42,353 nt of DNA from Desulfovibrio sp. (GTDB taxonomy: Bacteria > Desulfobacterota > Desulfovibrionia > Desulfovibrionales > Desulfovibrionaceae), in assembly GCA_016284885.1 (NCBI GenBank), contig JAEEPQ010000005.1:1-42353 (forward strand), written 5' to 3'. The translations under genes were made by a program, and so were the position numbers. The notes under the pieces are model-generated. The model was not told the DNA's origin, ran no database searches, and saw nothing but the letters and a program-made list of their open reading frames with translations. Of this stretch, positions 14,303-21,846 are shown piece by piece. Position 1 is the first letter of the stretch. Every line of letters starts with the position of its first letter.

Positions 14303-16726
14303 ATGAGCAACGACAGCAAGCAGACCTTTGCCGGCGATACCGCCGAGTCCAAGCCGGCACCGACAGGCGGCGACACCAACATATGCACCGTCATGGGCGC
14401 AGGCCCTGTTCTTCCCATCAGCGATGCCAGCCACGTGCAGATCACGAAGGCCATACAGCTCGAGGAAGAGGAAGAGGACAAGATGGAGGAGGAGATTCCC
14501 GACTACCTTGACTCCGATGCCGACGCCCCCTGGCGCCCCGGCGTGCAGCAGCCCGCACCCCAGGATCGGCTCAGCAAGGCAGAACGCAGGCAAATCGACA
14601 AGCTCCCCTTCTTTCTCAGCTTTGCGGCTGTGGCCGTCTTCTTCATTACGGCCATGATCTTCCCCGAATCCTACCAGGCCGTCATTGACAAGATCCAAGG
14701 CGCAATCAACCACCATCTGGGCTGGGCCTACGTCTTCGGCTCCTTCATCACCGTCTTCTTCACCTTTGCCATCATCGTTTCGCCCATAGGCTCCATCCGC
14801 ATCGGCGGTCCCTACGCCAAGCCCGACTTCACCGTCACCAAGTGGTTCGCCATATCCCTGTGCTCAGGCATCGGCATCGGCATCCTTTTCTGGGGCATAG
14901 GCGAGCCCATCTACCACTTCATGCAGCCACCGGCCGGCCTGGACATACAGCCAGGCACCCACCATGCGGCCATGTTCTCCCTCTCCCAGACCCAGATCCA
15001 CTGGAGCATCGCCCAGTACTGCCTCTACGCCACCTGTGGCGTGTGCTTTGCGCTCATGGCCTTCAACCGCAAGGCGCCGCTGTCCATCATGAGCGGCCTT
15101 GCTCCCATGCTCCCGCACAGGCATCTCGGGACCTTCAAGAACATCGTCCACACCTGCTGCCTCTTCTCCATCTGCTGCACGGTCATCGGCTCCATTGCCT
15201 CCCTCATCATGATGGTGGCCGCCTCGATATCCTACATCGCCGGCATAGAGCGCGGATTCGCCCTCAATGCCGGCGTGTGCATCTTTGCGACGCTCTTTTT
15301 CGTGGCCTCCTCGTCCACTGGCCTCAAGAAGAGCATGGCCTTCCTTTCCACGCAGAACACCAGGATGTTCTTCGTCCTGCTCTTCTTCGTCTTCTTCTGC
15401 GGCCCCACCATCTACATCCTCAACATGGGCACCGAGTCCTTCGGCTACATGCTGGGACACTTCTTCCAGCAGTCCTGCCTCGTTGACAGTCCCTTCTCCA
15501 AGGACCACTGGGCCAGCAGCTGGATCGTGCCGTACATGGCCTGCTTCTTCGCCTATGCTCCTCCCATCGGGCTCTACCTGGCCCGTCTCGGCAAAGGGCG
15601 CACCGTCAGGCAGTTCCTGCTCATGAACGTGCTCGCGCCCACCTGCTTCGTGTACTTCTGGTGCAACACCTTCGGCAGCCTGGCCATCTACTACCAGACT
15701 TCCGGCACCTTCGACGTCTGGAACTGGGTGCAGACCAAGGGCCTCGAGTCCACCGTCATCGCCATCCTGCAGGGCTTCCCGCTCAGCACCCTGCTCCTGT
15801 GCGTGTTCATCGTGGTGACCATCATCTCCTTCGTCACCCTGGTCGACCCCATGACATCGGTGCTTGCCACGCTCTCCACCAAGGGCATCAGCGCCGAGGA
15901 GGAGGCCCCTACCTCCCTCAAGATCGCCTGGGGCTTCAACATGGGCGCCGTTGCCCTGGCCGTCATCACGCTCTGCGGCATCAATGCCGTCAGAAGTCTC
16001 TGGATCATCAGCGGCGTGCTCATCCTTGTCATCTTTTTCGCCCTGTGCGTCAGCATCGTCAAAGTCGGCATGCGCATCCTCCGCACTGGCGACAGAAAGG
16101 CCGTCCAGCGCATCGCGGCGCACAACCCCATGCTTGAACTGGCCAGGCCCAGCTGCCGGAAGCTCATGCAGAGGCTGGACGAAACGGTGAACATGTGCGT
16201 CCCCATCAGCACGGACATGGTCGTCGTCGCCCAGCAGGCCTGCAAGCAGAAAGTCAGGCTCGACTCCGTTATCGGCTCGGCCTTCCCCATCTTTCACTCG
16301 GCCTCCGGCAAGGCCTACTGCGCCTTCCTCGACGAGCTGAACCTGCTGAAGATGCTTCACGCCTTCCGCCAGGCCAATCCCGAACTCACCGACGACGAGC
16401 TCTCCACCTTCACGAGAGAGCTCGATCTGGTCCGCGGGGAAGGTTCTGCCTTCGATCAGGAGCAGGTCTTCCACGGCGTGCGCTGCGTTGCCTCGCCCAT
16501 CTTCGGTCGCACCGGCCAGATCGTGGCAACGGTGGCCGTCTCCGTGCCCACCGTGCGCATCGATGCCGAGAAGTCACGGGCTTGCATCGAAGGCGTTGCC
16601 CAGTGCGCCGCCGAAATCTCCCGCATCCTCGGCGCTCCTGCCCGAACCTTCGCTCCCTGCCGCAGGAGCATGCTCGACGCTCCCTTCAGCGCCCAGAAAG
16701 GCGACGATGCCACGCCAGCCAGCTAG
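14303..16726 (+). CDS. BCCT-family transporter fused to an IclR effector domain
   Basis: An 807-residue protein. Residues 1-95 are a polar N-terminal tail with an acidic run (LEEEEEDKMEEEIPDY). Residues about 100-595 are a BCCT transporter (betaine/choline/carnitine family, 12 TM) with the glycine-rich SGIGIGILFWGIGEP motif and ARLGKGRTVRQF. The aromatic box of BetP-like proteins is changed: the WW-x-x-W segment reads CFFAY, and the HW-x5-W pair keeps only the first Trp. Residues about 600-807, starting QRIAAHNPML, are an IclR-type ligand-binding domain with no helix-turn-helix. They are closely similar to the two IclR proteins encoded just downstream. The frame is continuous across the joint. 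ATG 14303 follows AAGGGGAAGG. The likely job is uptake of the pathway substrate with a built-in sensing domain. The regulatory role is inference. Confidence 0.88.
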   Translation: MSNDSKQTFAGDTAESKPAPTGGDTNICTVMGAGPVLPISDASHVQITKAIQLEEEEEDKMEEEIPDYLDSDADAPWRPGVQQPAPQDRLSKAERRQIDKLPFFLSFAAVAVFFITAMIFPESYQAVIDKIQGAINHHLGWAYVFGSFITVFFTFAIIVSPIGSIRIGGPYAKPDFTVTKWFAISLCSGIGIGILFWGIGEPIYHFMQPPAGLDIQPGTHHAAMFSLSQTQIHWSIAQYCLYATCGVCFALMAFNRKAPLSIMSGLAPMLPHRHLGTFKNIVHTCCLFSICCTVIGSIASLIMMVAASISYIAGIERGFALNAGVCIFATLFFVASSSTGLKKSMAFLSTQNTRMFFVLLFFVFFCGPTIYILNMGTESFGYMLGHFFQQSCLVDSPFSKDHWASSWIVPYMACFFAYAPPIGLYLARLGKGRTVRQFLLMNVLAPTCFVYFWCNTFGSLAIYYQTSGTFDVWNWVQTKGLESTVIAILQGFPLSTLLLCVFIVVTIISFVTLVDPMTSVLATLSTKGISAEEEAPTSLKIAWGFNMGAVALAVITLCGINAVRSLWIISGVLILVIFFALCVSIVKVGMRILRTGDRKAVQRIAAHNPMLELARPSCRKLMQRLDETVNMCVPISTDMVVVAQQACKQKVRLDSVIGSAFPIFHSASGKAYCAFLDELNLLKMLHAFRQANPELTDDELSTFTRELDLVRGEGSAFDQEQVFHGVRCVASPIFGRTGQIVATVAVSVPTVRIDAEKSRACIEGVAQCAAEISRILGAPARTFAPCRRSMLDAPFSAQKGDDATPAS

Positions 16727-16839
16727 AAGCCCCTCCCCAGAGCACGGAAGCCAGGTGTCCGCGCAGGTGCAGACTTCCGCCTCTCCGCATTTGCAGACCA
16801 GATGCCTTTCCCCCATGCATGCGCGCAAGCGGAGGATCC

Positions 16840-17688
16840 ATGCCTGAAGAAAAGAGCTATTTCATTATCCAAGTGCTGGTGAAGGCCTTCACGGTCATCG
16901 ACATCATGGCCAGGGAGGCCAGGTGGGAGTTCGCCGCCCTCGCCAGAGAGGCCGGATTCCCCAAGGGGACGCTCCAGCGCATACTCCTGACGCTGGCCGA
17001 TCTCGGCTACGTGTCTCGGGAAAAGGGCGGACAGTACGGCCTCACGCTCAAGTACTACAAGCTTGGCCAGCGCATCGCGTCCAACAATCCCATGCTCGAT
17101 CACGCCCGCCTCTCCTGTCGCCAGCTTATGCAGGAGATCAACGAAACGGTCAACCTTTGCGTTCCCCTCAACACCGACATGGTCGTCATCGGCCAGCAGG
17201 TTTCCTGGCAGACTCTCAGGCTCGACTCCGTCATAGGCTCGTCCTTTTCCCTCTTCCTCTCGGCTTCGGGCAAGGCCTACTGCGCCTTCCTCGACGAACT
17301 TAGCCTTCTCAAAACCATGGATCTCGTCCGTCGCACGACGCCGGGAGTGACCGATGCCGACGTGGACGCCTTCATGGAGGAGCTTTCCCTCGTTCGCCGC
17401 GAGGGCGTCGCCTTCGACTGGGAGGAGATCTTCCAGGGCGTGCGCTGCGTTGCCGCGCCGATCTTCGACTGCACGGGACGCATCGCGGCCACGGTCGGCA
17501 TCTCCGTGCCCGTTGTCCGCATCGACGGCGAAAAGTCCAGCGACTGCATCCGGGGCGTCCTGAACTGCGCGGCCCAGATATCCAAAAACCTGGGCGCTCC
17601 CGACCACCTCTACTCCAAATGCTCGCGCACCATGCTTGATCCGGCCCCTGTCAGGCACGGCGTAGAAAGCGCCAGGGCTTCATCATGA
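16840..17688 (+). CDS. IclR-family transcriptional regulator (copy 1)
   Basis: A 282-residue regulator. The N-terminal winged helix-turn-helix (about 8-75) contains FPKGTLQRILLTLADLGYV as the recognition region. The effector domain (about 85-260) carries the IclR signature with SASGKAYCAFLDE and the ligand-pocket side RCVAAPIFDCTGR. I chose ATG 16840 (MPEEKSYF) because CGGAGG lies just upstream and the second IclR protein starts the same way. It follows the transporter gene by 113 bases without a terminator, so it may be the last part of that operon. Its effector domain is paralogous to the transporter's tail. It probably binds the GGTA-N5-TACC sites near 6.2-7.3 kb, which is inference. Confidence 0.9.
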   Translation: MPEEKSYFIIQVLVKAFTVIDIMAREARWEFAALAREAGFPKGTLQRILLTLADLGYVSREKGGQYGLTLKYYKLGQRIASNNPMLDHARLSCRQLMQEINETVNLCVPLNTDMVVIGQQVSWQTLRLDSVIGSSFSLFLSASGKAYCAFLDELSLLKTMDLVRRTTPGVTDADVDAFMEELSLVRREGVAFDWEEIFQGVRCVAAPIFDCTGRIAATVGISVPVVRIDGEKSSDCIRGVLNCAAQISKNLGAPDHLYSKCSRTMLDPAPVRHGVESARASS

Positions 17689-18278
17689 TCAAACGAATAG
17701 TCTTCGGGGTCAGCGGCGCCAGCGGCATGCCCCTGGCCGTTGCCGCGCTCAAGGCCTTCCGCAAAGTCAAGGGGCTGGAAACGCACCTTGTCGTCTCCCA
17801 GAAATCCTCCATTGTCCTTGACAAAGAGTCGGGGATGAAGCCTGCCGACCTGGCAGGACTTGCCGACGCCGTCTACGATGCCGCCGACATGGGCGCCGGC
17901 CCCGCCAGCGGCTCCTGGAAGTGCAGCGGCATGGTCGTCTGCCCCTGCTCCATGAGCACCCTCGCCTCCATTGCGACCGGCGCTGGGCAGAACCTCCTCC
18001 ACCGGGCCTGCGACGTCTGCCTCAAGGAGCGCAGGCCGCTGGTGCTCGTGGCCAGAGAGACGCCCCTGAGCCTGATACATCTCAAAAACATGCAGGCCGT
18101 CACGGAAGCAGGCGCCACGGTCATGCCCTTTATGCCGAGCTTCTATGCCGGGACGCTCGACCTCGAGCGGCTCATGGCGAACTTTGCCGGGCGCATCCTT
18201 GACCAGTTCGGCATTGAAAGCGATCTCTGCCTGCGCTGGAAGGGCGACGAAGACAGCAGCGATATCAGCGTGCGCTAG
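17685..18278 (+). CDS. UbiX-like flavin prenyltransferase family protein
   Basis: A 197-residue flavoprotein of the UbiX/Pad1 family, whose members prenylate FMN to make the prFMN cofactor for UbiD decarboxylases. It starts RIVFGVSGASGMPLA (the N-terminal GASG phosphate loop). It then has MVVCPCSMSTLASIATGAG and, around residues 120-135, LVLVARETPLSLIHLKNM, all family marks. Its ATG overlaps the IclR stop as ATGA, giving translational coupling. No UbiD decarboxylase is visible in the window, so its partner is elsewhere or it has another role. A perfect 18-bp terminator follows. Confidence 0.85.
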   Translation: MIKRIVFGVSGASGMPLAVAALKAFRKVKGLETHLVVSQKSSIVLDKESGMKPADLAGLADAVYDAADMGAGPASGSWKCSGMVVCPCSMSTLASIATGAGQNLLHRACDVCLKERRPLVLVARETPLSLIHLKNMQAVTEAGATVMPFMPSFYAGTLDLERLMANFAGRILDQFGIESDLCLRWKGDEDSSDISVR

Positions 18279-18336
18279 CGCCACCAGGCCAGCCAGCAGC
18301 TTCTCCCACGGCAGGCTTCCCTCTGCGACCCGCCAG

Positions 18337-18381
18337 AAAGGCCGAACCGCTCCGTCCAGTGCCCGGAGCGGTTCGGCCTTT
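18337..18381 (+). terminator. Strong intrinsic terminator after ubiX-like gene
   Basis: A perfect 18-bp stem (18337-18354 with 18364-18381) with a nine-base loop and flanking A and T triplets. It could work in both directions. It separates the transporter, iclR and ubiX-like genes from the second iclR. Confidence 0.85.
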
Positions 18382-18454
18382 CCCTGTCCTCTCCACGGGC
18401 TCTGCCGCTCCGGCCTCGGAGGCGACGCCCTGGCGCCACCCCGCAACGTTTCTG

Positions 18455-18505
18455 TTGACTTTCGTGATAAACCGGAATACAAAATGACATTTCACAATAC
18501 GAAAT
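18455..18505 (+). promoter_or_regulatory. Promoter and operator-like box of iclR copy 2
   Basis: TTGACT (18455-18460), 17-base spacer, TACAAA (18478-18483). Just downstream lies ATTTC-N7-GAAAT (18489-18505), which contains CACAATACGAAATT. That box matches the flank found after the GGTA-N5-TACC palindromes at 6.9-7.2 kb, so this gene may be autoregulated or share a regulator. Confidence 0.6.
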
Positions 18506-18555
18506 TCATGCCGGATGGTATCTTTCCACTCCGGCAGTCGGCACCGGAGGTTGTC

Positions 18556-19377
18556 ATGCCGGAGGACAAAAGCTACTTCACCATCAGCGTGCTGGTGAAG
18601 GCTTTCCAAGTCATAGACATTATGGCCAGAGAGGCCAAGTGGGAACTCGGAACGCTGACCAAGGAATCCGGACTCCCAAAGGGCACGCTCCAGCGCATCC
18701 TGCTGACGCTTGCAGAACTCGGCTACGTTGTCAGAGAAAAGGGCGGACAGTACGCGCTCACGCTCAAGTACTACAAGCTTGGCCAGCGCATCGCCGCCAA
18801 TAACCCCATGCTTGAGCACGCCAGACCCTCCTGTCGCCAGCTTATGCAGACGGTCAACGAAACCTCCAACTTGTGCGTGCCACTCAACACGGACATGGTC
18901 GTCATCGACCAGCAGGTCTCCTGGCAGATGCTCAGGCTCGACTCCGTCATCGGATCCTCCTTCCCCATTTTCCAGTCGGCCTCTGGCAAAGCCTTCTGCG
19001 CCTTCCTCGACGAACTCAGCCTAATGAAGGTGCTGGAGGCCCTGCGACGCGCCTCTACCGGCATCACCGACGCCCAGATGGACGCCTTCAAGGAGGAGCT
19101 CGCCACGGTCCGCAGGGAAGGCATAGCCTTCGACTGGGAGGAGATTTTCCAGGGCGTGCGTTGCGTCTCAGCCCCCATCTTCGATTGCACGGGCCAAGTC
19201 GTGGCCACGGTAGGTCTCTCCGTGCCCACGGTGCGCATCGACCCTCAGAAGAACGAAGACTGCATCTGCGGCGTTCTGAACTGCGCGGCGCAGATTTCTC
19301 GCAATCTCGGCGCGCCGGCCAGAAGCTTTTCTCCCTGCACAAGAACCATGTGCGAGAGGGCGTCCTGCCTGCGCTGA
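18556..19377 (+). CDS. IclR-family transcriptional regulator (copy 2)
   Basis: A 273-residue paralogue of the IclR protein at 16840. The winged helix (LPKGTLQRILLTLAELGYV) is nearly identical, so both may read the same DNA sites. The effector domain keeps SASGKAFCAFLDE, RCVSAPIFDCTGQ and VPTVRIDPQK. I chose ATG 18556 (MPEDKSYF) because CGGAGG lies at 18545-18550 and the start matches copy 1. It has its own promoter with an operator-like box. Two regulators with near-equal DNA-binding domains but different effector pockets suggest either hetero-oligomers or competition for operators, which is inference. Confidence 0.9.
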   Translation: MPEDKSYFTISVLVKAFQVIDIMAREAKWELGTLTKESGLPKGTLQRILLTLAELGYVVREKGGQYALTLKYYKLGQRIAANNPMLEHARPSCRQLMQTVNETSNLCVPLNTDMVVIDQQVSWQMLRLDSVIGSSFPIFQSASGKAFCAFLDELSLMKVLEALRRASTGITDAQMDAFKEELATVRREGIAFDWEEIFQGVRCVSAPIFDCTGQVVATVGLSVPTVRIDPQKNEDCICGVLNCAAQISRNLGAPARSFSPCTRTMCERASCLR

Positions 19378-19397
19378 CACCATCCTTCCTGCCCCCA

Positions 19398-19628
19398 CTT
19401 GTGCCGGCGGGCATCGACGAGGTTTCCGCCGGGGTGCCCTCATCCCCATGGCGCAAACCTCGTCGAGACCCGCGACCGTCATATGAAAAAAGCGTCGCTT
19501 CCTCTTTCGTCTTCCTTCCGGCTTCGTTCCTTCCATCCAGACGCAGCGCTCTTCCCGCTGTCTTGCCCCGCGTCTTTCTCCAGCTCCATGCATGGGAAAG
19601 GCGGGCCAAGCCTGCCGGGGGAGGCTGC
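19398..19628 (+). promoter_or_regulatory. Structured leader B of DUF4116 gene
   Basis: Counterpart of leader A at 876-1090. A perfect 12-bp hairpin pairs 19414-19425 with 19455-19466 around a 29-base loop, followed by a GACCCGCGACCGT box and AAAGCGTCG. A GGCGGGC-CAA-GCCTGCC hairpin (19600-19616) lies right before the GGGGAGG ribosome site. Compared with leader A, three stem pairs change on both sides (A-T to G-C, A-T to C-G, G-C to A-T). Confidence 0.55.
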
Positions 19629-20171
19629 ATGCGGAAGTACATGGATGCGGAGGCGGCGCTCATCGCCGTCTGGGCGGACGGCATGGCCCTGCGGGACGTG
19701 CCGGAGGAGATGAGGACAGAAGAAGTCTGCCTGGCCGCCGTCCGGCAGTGGGGTCCAGCGTTGGCGTTCGTGCCAAAGGATCTGAAGACCGAGGAAGTCT
19801 GCCTTGAGGCCGTGAAGCAGGACGGCAGGGCGCTGCGATGGGTGCCGGCAGCACGGAAGACGGAGGCGGTGTGCATCGAGGCCGTCCGGCAGACTGGCCG
19901 GGCGTTGAAGTTCGTGCCGGAACGCCTGAAGACGCCGGCCGTCTGCATCGAAGCTGTGCGTCGGTGTGGTTTGTCCCTGCTGGAGGTGTCGGTGGGACTG
20001 CGGACAGAGGAGATGTGCCTGGTAGCCGTGCGCCAGTATGCGGGCGCCATGATGCACGTGCCGGCCAGGCACAGGTATGCCGTCAGAACCATTCTGGTGG
20101 CGGAAGCGAAGAAGGATGCACCCGCAGAGCCAGAGACCAAGGAAGATGACACCCAAGGGCCCAGGCCGTAG
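19629..20171 (+). CDS. DUF4116 repeat protein, 180 aa
   Basis: An intact protein made of about six repeats of 23-24 residues. Each has a V-P-x-x-(L/M)-(K/R)-T-(E/P)-x-(V/M)-C core and ends A-V-(R/K)-Q-x-G-x-A-L-x-F. A charged, Pro-rich C-terminal tail of about 25 residues follows. There is no signal peptide or membrane segment. The start follows GGGGGAGG and the conserved leader. The function of DUF4116 is unknown. The proteins often occur as families of divergent copies in one genome, and this window shows three. It converges on the recombinase gene and lies inside what looks like an integrated region. Confidence 0.8.
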   Translation: MRKYMDAEAALIAVWADGMALRDVPEEMRTEEVCLAAVRQWGPALAFVPKDLKTEEVCLEAVKQDGRALRWVPAARKTEAVCIEAVRQTGRALKFVPERLKTPAVCIEAVRRCGLSLLEVSVGLRTEEMCLVAVRQYAGAMMHVPARHRYAVRTILVAEAKKDAPAEPETKEDDTQGPRP

Positions 20172-20185
20172 CCGAGGGCCCTTGG
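20153..20185 (+). terminator. Hairpin overlapping DUF4116 stop codon
   Basis: A perfect 10-bp stem CCAAGGGCCC/GGGCCCTTGG (20153-20162 with 20176-20185) between two converging genes. No T-tract on either strand, so termination is only possible, not clear. Confidence 0.4.
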
Positions 20186-20205
20186 AAAAGCAGGACAGGA
20201 TTGGC

Positions 20206-21549
20206 CTATTCGTTGTCCTCAAAGGGGTCGGGTGCCTTGGGCCGGCTCTTCGCCCACTCTTTCAGCGACTGCGTCGAGCCGTCTCGGAGAGCATCAAGAT
20301 AATCTGCCCACGTTTGCATCATCTCCCGGCGCTCCTCCAGATAACTCGCATGATTGTACGCCGCCCGCACTGAATTCTTGTCAACATGAGCAAGCTGCAG
20401 TTCTATGACTTCGCTACGAAACAATCCAGATTCATGCAATATTGTTGAAAATGTTCCACGAAATCCATGTGGACTTATGTCTTTTCCTGTGTCATACCCA
20501 AGACGATGCAACGTTACAATTGGAGTATTCAATGAAACATGCCCACATTTTTTTGAATATGCAGAAGAAAAAATAAAGTTGCTATCTTTTGAAAATTTCT
20601 TCGTTTCGTTCAAAATTGCCATCGCTTGATAAGAAAGCGGAACGACATGAGGCCTCCGCATCTTCATGAGCTCTGCAGAAACTGTCCATATTGACTTGTT
20701 GAAATCTACTTCGCTCCAAAGCCCTTTCAGAAGCTCCCCAGGACGCAGAGCGACATAAGGCATCATCCGTAACGCCAGACCAGTCTGCGGATGCCTGCAC
20801 TCAAAATACCAATTTTGAAATTTACGGAGGAGCTCGCCAAGCTCTGCCGGCTCGACAATACAGGCGCGGTGTTGAACCGGAGGGGTTTTGCGCACCAGCC
20901 GTGGAAGATGCAGATCTGTGTGACAGTCTTTCAATTCCCGATGCTTCATGCGTGCGTAGTCGAAAATCATCACAATCATCCGCGCCAGGGACTGTGGCAC
21001 GGTCCGCGCCGGTCTGCCTGAAACGCTTTTCTTGAGGGGACTCTCCGCTGCGGCGATCAGTTCATCCTGCGAGAGCAAGGCGATGGGCCTGGCGCCAAGA
21101 GGCTCCTGGAGATAGCCTTTGAACCATGTCTCGCGGTGTCTCCGGACTTCAGGAACGACGTCGGGAGCCGTGGCGTCCATCCACTCGCGGGCAAGGTCTT
21201 CGAATGTCAGGCCGGCAGACGCATCCTTCACCGCAGAGATGACCGCACCCATCCCGAACTTGATCGCAGACGGCCTTTCTCCGGCCGCCAGGCGCATCAC
21301 GGCCACAGCCTGCCTCTCCCTGGCTTCGGTCAAACCGATTGTGCCTTCAACGGTGCCGTACTCGCCAAGGTTGATCCACGTGTTGACGTCGGGCAGGCGG
21401 ACGCGGTGTTGCCAGGTGCGGGCGCCTGCAAGCGTGAACATGAGGTACAGTGCGTCTCCGCAAGCGAGACGGTAGACCGGCTTTTCCTTGGAGAGCTCCG
21501 GCACGAACTTCCGAATATCCTTGGCTGACAGCCTCTGCTTTCTTCCCAT
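20206..21549 (-). CDS. Tyrosine-type site-specific recombinase (integrase)
   Basis: A 447-residue integrase of the P4-like type. An N-terminal arm-binding/DUF4102-like domain (about 1-110, LYLMFTLAGARTWQHRVRLP) is followed by a core-binding domain (about 115-215) and a catalytic domain. Visible catalytic residues are Arg in LRPGELLKG, His-x-x-Arg in HGFRGTF, His in LAHVDKNSVRAAYNH, and the Tyr nucleophile in ASYLEERREMM. All are present, so it may be active. Bases 20400-20700 are clearly more AT-rich than the neighbours, a sign of transfer. It points away from the tRNA-Leu gene whose 3' end lies about 300 bases upstream, the usual layout of a tRNA-integrated island. Confidence 0.9.
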   Translation of the reverse strand: MGRKQRLSAKDIRKFVPELSKEKPVYRLACGDALYLMFTLAGARTWQHRVRLPDVNTWINLGEYGTVEGTIGLTEARERQAVAVMRLAAGERPSAIKFGMGAVISAVKDASAGLTFEDLAREWMDATAPDVVPEVRRHRETWFKGYLQEPLGARPIALLSQDELIAAAESPLKKSVSGRPARTVPQSLARMIVMIFDYARMKHRELKDCHTDLHLPRLVRKTPPVQHRACIVEPAELGELLRKFQNWYFECRHPQTGLALRMMPYVALRPGELLKGLWSEVDFNKSIWTVSAELMKMRRPHVVPLSYQAMAILNETKKFSKDSNFIFSSAYSKKCGHVSLNTPIVTLHRLGYDTGKDISPHGFRGTFSTILHESGLFRSEVIELQLAHVDKNSVRAAYNHASYLEERREMMQTWADYLDALRDGSTQSLKEWAKSRPKAPDPFEDNE

Positions 21550-21617
21550 GACATCCTCCTTTCCGTTCTGCCTGCTTCGCCCGAAAAGCCTTGCATGGCG
21601 GGCGTCCGCCGAGGCTC

Positions 21618-21699
21618 ATGGTACAAGGCGGGAACCCATCAGGGCTATGGTACAAAGAATTTTCAGAACATCGGCTTTGATGTACCATTCCTATACCAT
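21618..21699. repeat. Four ATGGTA(C/T) repeats between integrase and tRNA
   Basis: ATGGTACAA occurs at 21618-21626 and 21647-21655 as direct repeats. The inverted form GTACCAT is at 21682-21688 and ATACCAT at 21693-21699. Such clustered short repeats upstream of an integrase may be arm-type binding sites or operators. The core resembles the half-site of the operators at 6.2-7.3 kb. Confidence 0.45.
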
Positions 21700-21793
21700 G
21701 CGGACAAAAAAAACACCCCAATTTTGGCCCCGAAACCTTCGGGACCGAGGGAAGGTATGGGCCCTGCTTCAGCTACTTAACCTATTGAAAAGA

Positions 21794-21834
21794 AAAGCTC
21801 CCTGCGTCGTTTTTGCCCGAACGCAGGGAGCTTT
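21794..21834 (-). terminator. Terminator of tRNA-Leu
   Basis: A perfect 14-bp stem (21794-21807 with 21821-21834), with TTTTCTTTTC following on the minus strand. It begins 12 bases after the tRNA 3' end. Confidence 0.8.
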
Positions 21835-21846
21835 CAAAATTCGTTG

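Noticed and set aside
14864-16474. Minus-strand open frame of 536 codons across the transporter
   Set aside because: Shadow with His/Glu/Asp-rich low-complexity translation and no start context.
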